Shown here piece after piece: positions 56,496 to 64,000 of a stretch of 64,000 nucleotides of DNA. The position numbers and the translations under genes are program-made. This DNA comes from Urophycis tenuis (Eukaryota; Chordata; Actinopteri; Gadiformes; Phycidae). The notes under the pieces are model-generated. The model was not told the origin of the DNA. It saw only the letters and a list, made by a program, of their open reading frames with translations, and ran no database searches. The number at the start of each line of letters is the position of its first letter. The first letter of the stretch is position 1. The DNA is taken from the NCBI GenBank assembly GCA_036785325.1, contig JAXIVH010000037.1, forward strand, positions 3,466,689-3,530,688. The letters run 5' to 3'.

Positions 56496-59170
56496 TTCGT
56501 TAGAGTTATCTCGATGACCCCCCCCACCTCATCCAACGACTCGGTAGTTGAATAGGGGATCAAAGGCAGTTGCACTCGCCAATATCTAGTCATCCGCAGC
56601 TCTCTTTTCCCATATTACCAAGAATGAAGTAAAACGAAATGGTTATCTGTCTTGTTGTGATATAACCGCTGATTTGGAGATATAGACTTGTTTTTCCTTT
56701 TCCCAAAGGTTTTCTTTGTTCCAAGATGGAGGTCAATCTAGTTTGATTGAAGGTACTTCCAATGCATTGGTATATTTACTTATTTGAATAAAGACGAGTC
56801 ACAGCTGGAGTGAGACTTTTCTTTTCCATTTCTATTTGAGTATAAACGTGCTATCGAAATATTAGGACACGTCATCAGTAGTGGACCCTGGGATCATAGG
56901 GTGTTTCTGGCCATTGTCACTATACACCCTCACCCAAGGGAGGCCCCCCCGAGAGTGATCAATTCTCAAGGTGTGTCGTTTCCGAAATGGAATTGGTATT
57001 GGGTTTAAGCTTTTTCAAGGAGTGATCATTTGTTGAGGTAACGTCGAGGTAAGTAAAGGTAAGTAAAACACTTTTTAGGATACATTGTTTTGGTTATGGA
57101 GAGGAGGGGGCACATACTTACCCCCTGACCAGCACAAACCAGTTGTTAACACCGCTAGGTAGCCCTGGTTTGGCCAATCAGGGCCGGAGCTTGGTTCTTG
57201 TCCTCTGTTGGGTCCAGATGAACTAGCAGAAAACTGGGGTCACGAAGGACCGAGGCCAGCCGTGACAAAGCACTGCCTCCACGGTCCCCCAATGCAGCTA
57301 TCCTCAGCGATGGGTGTCCAGACCTAGGAAAGACCAAGACCAGCCCCGACCAGCGGTGCCTTCCCAGTCGGTCCCAGGGTAGGAAAGGCCAAGGCCAGCC
57401 GCGACTAAGCACTGCCTCCCTGGCCCCTCCAGGACCCCATGCCGAACAGCCTGTTAATAACAATTCCTGTGCCCCATACACCGCGCGACTACAGAGATTG
57501 TGTAGGAAGTTGACCTTAGAGAAGACTCAATGGCTTACTTTCCTCACCCAAAACAACAATTTCTTGGGGTAGTCTATTCTCGCCGTAGGTACTTCGGTAA
57601 TGGGTTTTTTTGTGAAAAGTTTTCCGGATGAAATGCATGCTGGGTAATTGTCTTCTTCCTCCAATATGTCAAGTGTAGGTTAAGGTTAGGGTAGATTTAG
57701 GGGTAGAGTTAGCAGTTAACCTTAACGTTAGGTTTGAAGTAAATGGGAGGGGTTGCGGTTAGGGTTAAGGTTAGGGCTGAGGTTAGGGTTAGGTATAAGG
57801 TTACGGTTTAGGGTTAAGGTTAGGGTTAAGGTTAGGGTTACGGTTAGGGCTAAGGTTAGGGCTAAGGTTACAGTAAGGGTTAGGGTTAGCGTTACGGTTA
57901 GGGTAAGGTTAGGGTTAGGGTTAGAGGTTAGGGGTTAGGGGTTAGGGTTAAGATGAGGGCTGAGGTTAGGGTTAAGGTTAGGGCTGAGGTTAGGGTTAGG
58001 TTTAAGGTTAGGGATAAGGATAGGGTTGGGGTTACGGCTGAGATTGGGGTTAAGGTTAGGGTTGAGGTTAGGGTTAGTGTTATGGATAAGGTTAGGTTAA
58101 GTGTTAGGGCCAAGGTTAGGGTTAAGGTTATGGTTAAGATTAGGGTTAGGGCTAGAATTAGGGTTAGGGCTAAGGTTAGGGTTAGGGTTATGGCTGAGGT
58201 TAGGGTTAAGGTTAGGTTTGAGGTTAGTGTTAAGGTTAGGGCCAAGGTTAGGGTTAGGGTTAAGGTTAGGGTTAGGGCTAAGGTAAGGGTTAGGGTTATG
58301 GCTGAGGCTAGGGTTAGGGCTAAAGTTAGGGTAAAGGTTAGAGTTAGGGTTAGCGTTAGAGTTAGGGTAGGGTTAGTGTTGGAGGTTAGGGTAGGCTTAG
58401 GGTTAGAGTTAGAGTAGGGGTTAGGGTTAGAGTTAGAGTAGGGGTTAGGGTTAGTGTTAAGGCTAAGGTTAGGGGTTGAGGTTAGTGTTAAGATTAGGGC
58501 CAAGGTAAGGGTTAGTGTTAGGGTTGAGTTAGGGTTAGGGCTAAGGTTAGGCCTATGGTTAGGGTTGGGGTTGAGGTTATCCCTAGGGTTAGAGTTAGAG
58601 CTAGAGATTGAGGAAGGTAGAGTCAAGGTGAGACAGTGAGTATATATATTTAATATATTTTTTTTTAGTAAATAAATACATCGAGAGACTCACAGCTGGA
58701 GTGGGTTTTAATCTTTGTATTCAAGGTTGTTCCTCCTCTTTTGATTCCTCGCTGGTGGTGCGTCGTCTCCACCTAGTGGTCGTTTTGTGAAGAAGAGTTA
58801 TAGAAATAGAAATAGAAATACTCTATTGTTCCCAGGTTGGGAAATTGCATTAATAGGTAAGTAATAATAATAATAATAGGTAATTGCAATAGTTGGTAAG
58901 GTAATCTATATTTAATTTATTTATTTATATTTGTATATTTATTTAGTCTATTTATTTATTCATTTTTGTTTATTTATTTATTTAGATAAAGAGGATCACA
59001 GCTGGAGTGAGTTTTTAGTCTTTGTGTTAAAGGCTGGTTGCCTTCTTTTGATTCTTCAGTGGTGGTCCATCGCCTCCATCTAGTGGTCGTTTTGTGAATA
59101 ACAGTTGGTAAGGTAATATAAATGGGTTGTGTAGAGAGCCCGTTCTTTCGATGGCCCTGGCTCGGTTAGG
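56496..59170 (+). repeat. Macrosatellite unit U22 (M class)
   Basis: Counterpart of U16: core A with CTTTTTCAAGG, tract 57677-58611 with TTAGGGTAAAGG. Confidence 0.93.
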
Positions 59171-61244
59171 TTCGTTAGAGTTATCTCGATGACCCCCCCC
59201 ACCTCATCCAACGACTCGGTAGTTGAATAGGGGATCAAAGGCAGTTGCACTCGCCAATATCTAGTCATCCGCAGCTCTCTTTTCCCATATTACCAAGAAT
59301 GAAGTAAAACGAAATGGTTATCTGTCTTGTTGTGATATAACCGCTGATTTGGAGATATAGACTTGTTTTTCCTTTTCCCAAAGGTTTTCTTTGTTCCAAG
59401 ATGGAGGTCAATCTAGTTTGATTGAAGGTACTTCCAATGCATTGGTATATTTACTTATTTGAATAAAGACGAGTCACAGCTGGAGTGAGACTTTTCTTTT
59501 CCATTTCTATTTGAGTATAAACGTGCTATCGAAATATTAGGACACGTCATCAGTAGTGGACCCTGGGATCATAGGGTGTTTCTGGCCATTGTCACTATAC
59601 ACCCTCACCCAAGGGAGGCCCCCCCGAGAGTGATCAATTCTCAAGGTGTGTCGTTTCCGAAATGGAATTGGTATTGGGTTTAAGCTTTTTCAAGGAGTGA
59701 TCATTTGTTGAGGTAACGTCGAGGTAAGTAAAGGTAAGTAAAACACTTTTTAGGATACATTGTTTTGGTTATGGAGAGGAGGGGGCACATACTTACCCCC
59801 TGACCAGCACAAACCAGTTGTTAACACCGCTAGGTAGCCCTGGTTTGGCCAATCAGGGCCGGAGCTTGGTTCTTGTCCTCTGTTGGGTCCAGATGAACTA
59901 GCAGAAAACTGGGGTCACGAAGGACCGAGGCCAGCCGTGACAAAGCACTGCCTCCACGGTCCCCCAATGCAGCTATCCTCAGCGATGGGTGTCCAGACCT
60001 AGGAAAGACCAAGACCAGCCCCGACCAGCGGTGCCTTCCCAGTCGGTCCCAGGGTAGGAAAGGCCAAGGCCAGCCGCGACTAAGCACTGCCTCCCTGGCC
60101 CCTCCAGGACCCCATGCCGAACAGCCTGTTAATAACAATTCCTGTGCCCCATACACCGCGCGACTACAGAGATTGTGTAGGAAGTTGACCTTAGAGAAGA
60201 CTCAATGGCTTACTTTCCTCACCCAAAACAACAATTTCTTGGGGTAGTCTATTCTCGCCGTAGGTACTTCGGTAATGGTTTTTTTTGTGAAAAGTTTTCC
60301 GGATGAAATGCATGCTGGGTAATTGTCTTCTTCCTCCAATATGTCAAGTGTAGGTTAAGGTTAGGGTAGATTTAGGGGTAGAGTTAGCAGTTAACCTTAA
60401 CGTTAGGTTTGAAGTAAATGGGAGGGGTTGCGGTTAGGGTTAAGGTTAGGGCTGAGGTTAGGGTTAGGTATAAGGTTACGGTTTAGGGTTAAGGTTAGGG
60501 TTAAGGTTAGGGTTACGGTTAGGGCTAAGGTTAGGGCTAAGGTTACAGTAAGGGTTAGGGTTAGCGTTACGGTTAGGGTAAGGTTAGGGTTAGGGTTAGA
60601 GGTTAGGGGTTAGGGGTTAGGGTTAAGATGAGGGCTGAGGTTAGGGTTAAGGTTAGGGCTGAGGTTAGGGTTAGGTTTAAGGTTAGGGATAAGGATAGGG
60701 TTGGGGTTACGGCTGAGATTGGGGTTAAGGTTAGGGTTGAGGTTAGGGTTAGTGTTATGGATAAGGTTAGGTTAAGTGTTAGGGCCAAGGTTAGGGTTAA
60801 GGTTATGGTTAAGATTAGGGTTAGGGCTAGAATTAGGGTTAGGGCTAAGGTTAGGGTTAGGGTTATGGCTGAGGTTAGGGTTAAGGTTAGGTTTGAGGTT
60901 AGTGTTAAGGTTAGGGCCAAGGTTAGGGTTAGGGTTAAGGTTAGGGTTAGGGCTAAGGTAAGGGTTAGGGTTATGGCTGAGGCTAGGGTTAGGGCTAAAG
61001 TTAGGGTAAAGGTTAGAGTTAGGGTTAGCGTTAGAGTTAGGGTAGGGTTAGTGTTGGAGGTTAGGGTAGGCTTAGGGTTAGAGTTAGAGTAGGGGTTAGG
61101 GTTAGAGTTAGAGTAGGGGTTAGGGTTAGTGTTAAGGCTAAGGTTAGGGGTTGAGGTTAGTGTTAAGATTAGGGCCAAGGTAAGGGTTAGTGTTAGGGTT
61201 GAGTTAGGGTTAGGGCTAAGGTTAGGCCTATGGTTAGGGTTGGG
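59171..61244 (+). repeat. Macrosatellite unit U23 (S class)
   Basis: Counterpart of U17, tract 60352-61244. Both carry the GTAATGG + T8 allele where many units have GTAATGGG + T7. Confidence 0.93.
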
Positions 61245-64000
61245 TTCGTTAGAGTTATCTCGATGACCCCCCCCACCTCATCCAACGACTCGGTAGTTGA
61301 ATAGGGGATCAAAGGCAGTTGCACTCGCCAATATCTAGTCATCCGCAGCTCTCTTTTCCCATATTACCAAGAATGAAGTAAAACGAAATGGTTATCTGTC
61401 TTGTTGTGATATAACCGCTGATTTGGAGATATAGACTTGTTTTTCCTTCTCCCAAAGGTTTTCTTTGTTCCAAGATGAAGGTCAATCTTGTTTGATTGAA
61501 GGTACTTCCAATGCATTGGTATATTTACTTATTTGAATAAAGACGAGTCACAGCTGGAGTGAGACTTTTCTATTCAATTTCTATTTGAGTATAAACGTGC
61601 TATCGAAATATTAGGACACGTCATCAGTAGTGGACCCTGGGATCATAGGGTGTTTCTGGCCATTGTCACTATACACCCTCACCCAAGGGAGGCCCCCCCG
61701 AGAGTGATCAATTCTCAAGGTGTGTCGTTTCCGAAATGGAATTGGTATTGGGTTTAAGCTTTTTTAGGAGTGATCATTTGTTGAGGTAACGTTGAGGTAA
61801 GTAAAGGTAAGTAAAACACTTTTTAGGATACATTGTTTTGGTTATGGAGAGGAGGGGGCACATACTTACCCCCTGACCAGCACAAACCAGTTGTTAACAC
61901 CGCTAGGTAGCCCTGGTTTGGCCAATCAGGGCCGGAGCTTGGTTCTTGTCCTCTGTTGGGTCCAGATGAACTAGCAGAAAACTGGGGTCACGAAGGACCG
62001 AGGCCAGCCGTGACAAAGCACTGCCTCCACGGTCCCCCAATGCAGCTATCCTCAGCGATGGGTGTCCAGACCTAGGAAAGACCAAGACCAGCCCCGACCA
62101 GCGGTGCCTTCCCAGTCGGTCCCAGGGTAGGAAAGGCCAAGGCCAGCCGCGACTAAGCACTGCCTCCCTGGCCCCTCCAGGACCCCATGCCGAACAGCCT
62201 GTTAATAACAATTCCTGTGCCCCATACACCGCGCGACTACAGAGATTGTGTAGGAAGTTGACCTTAGAGAAGACTCAATGGCTTACTTTCCTCACCCAAA
62301 ACAACAATTTCTTGGGGTAGTCTATTCTCGCCGTAGGTACTTCGGTAATGGGTTTTTTTGTGAAAAGTTTTCCGGATGAAATGCATGCTGGGTAATTGTC
62401 TTCTTCCTCCAATATGTCAAGTGTAGGTTAAGGTTAGGGTAGATTTAGGGGTAGAGTTAGCAGTTAACCTTAACGTTAGGTTTGAAGTAAATGGGAGGGG
62501 TTGCGGTTAGGGTTAAGGTTAGGGCTGAGGTTAGGGTTAGGTATAAGGTTACGGTTTAGGGTTAAGGTTAGGGTTAAGGTTAGGGTTACGGTTAGGGCTA
62601 AGGTTAGAGTAAGGGTTAGGGTTAGCGTTACGGTTAGGGTAAGGTTAGGGTTAGGGTTAGAGGTTAGGGGTTAGGGGTTAGGGTTAAGATGAGGGCTGAG
62701 GTTAGGGTTAAGGTTAGGGCTGAGGTTAGGGTTAGGTTTAAGGTTAGGGATAAGGTTAGGGTTGGGGTTACGGCTGAGATTGGGGTTAAGGTTAGGGTTG
62801 AGGTTAGGGTTAGTGTTATGGATAAGGTTAGGTTAAGTGTTAGGGCCAAGGTTAGGGTTAAGGTTATGGTTAAGATTAGGGTTAGGGCTAGAATTAGGGT
62901 TAGGGCTAAGGTTAGGGTTAGGGTTATGGCTGAGGTTAGGGTTAAGGTTAGGTTTGAGGTTAGTGTTAAGGTAAGGGCCAAGGTTAGGGTTAGGGTTAAG
63001 GTTAGGGTTAGGGCTAAGGTTAGGGTTAGGGTTATGGCTGAGGCTAGGGTTAGGGCTAAAGTTAGGGCAAAGGTTAGAGTTAGGGTTAGCGTTAGAGTTA
63101 GGGTAGGGTTAGTGTTGGAGGTTAGGGTAGGCTTAGGGTTAGAGTTAGAGTAGGGGTTAGGGTTAGAGTTAGAGTAGGGGTTAGGGTTAGTGTTAAGGCT
63201 AAGGTTAGGGGTTGAGGTTAGTGTTAAGATTAGGGCCAAGGTAAGGGTTAGTGTTAGGGTTGAGTTAGGGTTAGGGCTAAGGTTAGGCCTATGGTTAGGG
63301 TTGGGGTTGAGGTTATCCCTAGGGTTAGAGTTAGAGCTAGAGATTGAGTAAGGTAGAGTCAAGGTGAGACAGTCTGTACGGACTGAACTCACCCCCGCCG
63401 GATCGGGCTAGTACACTCTATCTCCCACAACTCCCTCATTTCCATGAGGGAAGACAGGGGAGAAGAGATGGGAGGAGTATATATATTTAATATATTTTTT
63501 TTTAGTAAATAAATACATCGAGAGACTCACAGCTGGAGTGGGTTTTAATCTTTGTATTCAAGGTTGTTCCTCCTCTTTTGATTCCTCGCTGGTGGTGCGT
63601 CGTCTCCACCTAGTGGTCGTTTTGTGAAGAAGAGTTATAGAAATAGAAATAGAAATACTCTATTGTTCCCAGGTTGGGAAATTGCATTAATAGGTAAGTA
63701 ATAATAATAATAATAGGTAATTGCAATAGTTGGTAAGGTAATCTATATTTAATTTATTTATTTATATTTGTATATTTATTTAGTCTATTTATTTATTCAT
63801 TTTTGTTTATTTATTTATTTAGATAAAGAGGATCACAGCTGGAGTGAGTTTTTAGTCTTTGTGTTAAAGGCTGGTTGCCTTCTTTTGATTCTTCAGTGGT
63901 GGTCCATCGCCTCCATCTAGTGGTCGTTTTGTGAATAACAGTTGGTAAGGTAATATAAATGGGTTGTGTAGAGAGCCCGTTCTTTCGATGGCCCTGGCTC
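61245..64000 (+). repeat. Macrosatellite unit U24 (L class, ends a few bases short)
   Basis: Counterpart of U18; tract 62425-63347 with the 12-bp deletion. The window ends at GGCCCTGGCTC, a few bases before the next unit start would be expected, so the array very likely continues to the right. Confidence 0.92.
63374..63474 (+). repeat. 101-bp L-specific segment (U24)
   Basis: Subtype CTCCCACAACT with the short TAA allele, as in U18 and U21. Confidence 0.85.

Larger units (their letters stand above)
32426..64000 (+). repeat. Six-unit higher-order repeat, two copies
   Basis: Copy 1 is U13-U18 (32426-48165), copy 2 is U19-U24 (48166-64000). The order of length classes is L L M M S L and L L L M S L. 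Unit starts are offset by 15,740, 15,742, 15,741, 15,842, 15,842 and 15,842 bp; the 101-bp step is the L segment gained or lost in U15/U21. Private variants are shared between U14 and U20 and between U15 and U21. Confidence 0.88.

Noticed and set aside
1..64000. CRISPR array or bacterial defence-type repeat system
   Set aside because: Units are kilobases long, with no short direct repeats separated by unique spacers and no cas-like genes; the content is eukaryotic (telomeric hexamers, LINE).

Overview
The window looks like eukaryotic, probably teleost fish, subtelomeric or telomere-repeat-derived DNA. Two things point there. First, about 40% of it is degenerate (TTAGGG)n-type hexamer sequence, the vertebrate telomere motif. 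Second, the only convincing protein-coding sequence is a non-LTR retrotransposon (LINE) of the CR1/L2/Rex1 type common in fish genomes, ending in a (TTATC)n tail. I see no host gene, tRNA, rRNA, CRISPR array or bacterial-type operon. The species is not determined.

Layout. The window is one head-to-tail macrosatellite array of 25 units (U0 partial, U1-U24, the last a few bases short). I set the unit start at the sequence TTCGTTAGAG. Each unit holds, in order on the + strand: (i) a unique core of about 1.18 kb with a GC-rich three-copy minisatellite, a CCAAT box in an inverted repeat, and a ZNF143/Staf-like site; (ii) about 0.9 kb of degenerate telomeric hexamers, always G-rich on the + strand; (iii) in some units, an extra tail. 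Three length classes result. S units (about 2,073 bp, no tail) are U1, U3, U4, U6, U7, U10-U12, U17 and U23. M units (about 2,675 bp, 600-bp tail) are U0, U2, U5, U8, U9, U15, U16 and U22. L units (2,763-2,784 bp, tail plus a 101-bp hairpin-rich segment) are U13, U14, U18-U21 and U24. The tail carries two copies of a roughly 115-bp module, each with a CTCF-like motif.

The right half is organised at a higher order: six units, U13-U18 (32426-48165), are repeated as U19-U24 (48166-64000), sharing private variants. Elsewhere units are mosaics of two core haplotypes (A and B) and several telomeric-tract haplotypes, which indicates unequal exchange or gene conversion.

The only interruption is the LINE at 10002-14137 inside U5. 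It has a 5-bp target-site duplication, an intact 1018-codon endonuclease-reverse transcriptase ORF and a tandem duplication of its own 3' end. No other unit carries it, so it entered after that unit was last amplified or has not spread since.

Most apparent ORFs are not genes. The hexamer tract is open in several frames and reads as VR/VK, LG/LR, TL or NP dipeptide repeats. The recurrent 108-codon minus-strand ORF in every core begins with GTG and is frameshifted in U20. The most interesting functional reading is inference only: each unit resembles a portable TERRA-type module, a GC-rich repeat promoter upstream of a telomere-like tract, with CTCF-like sites nearby in M and L units.
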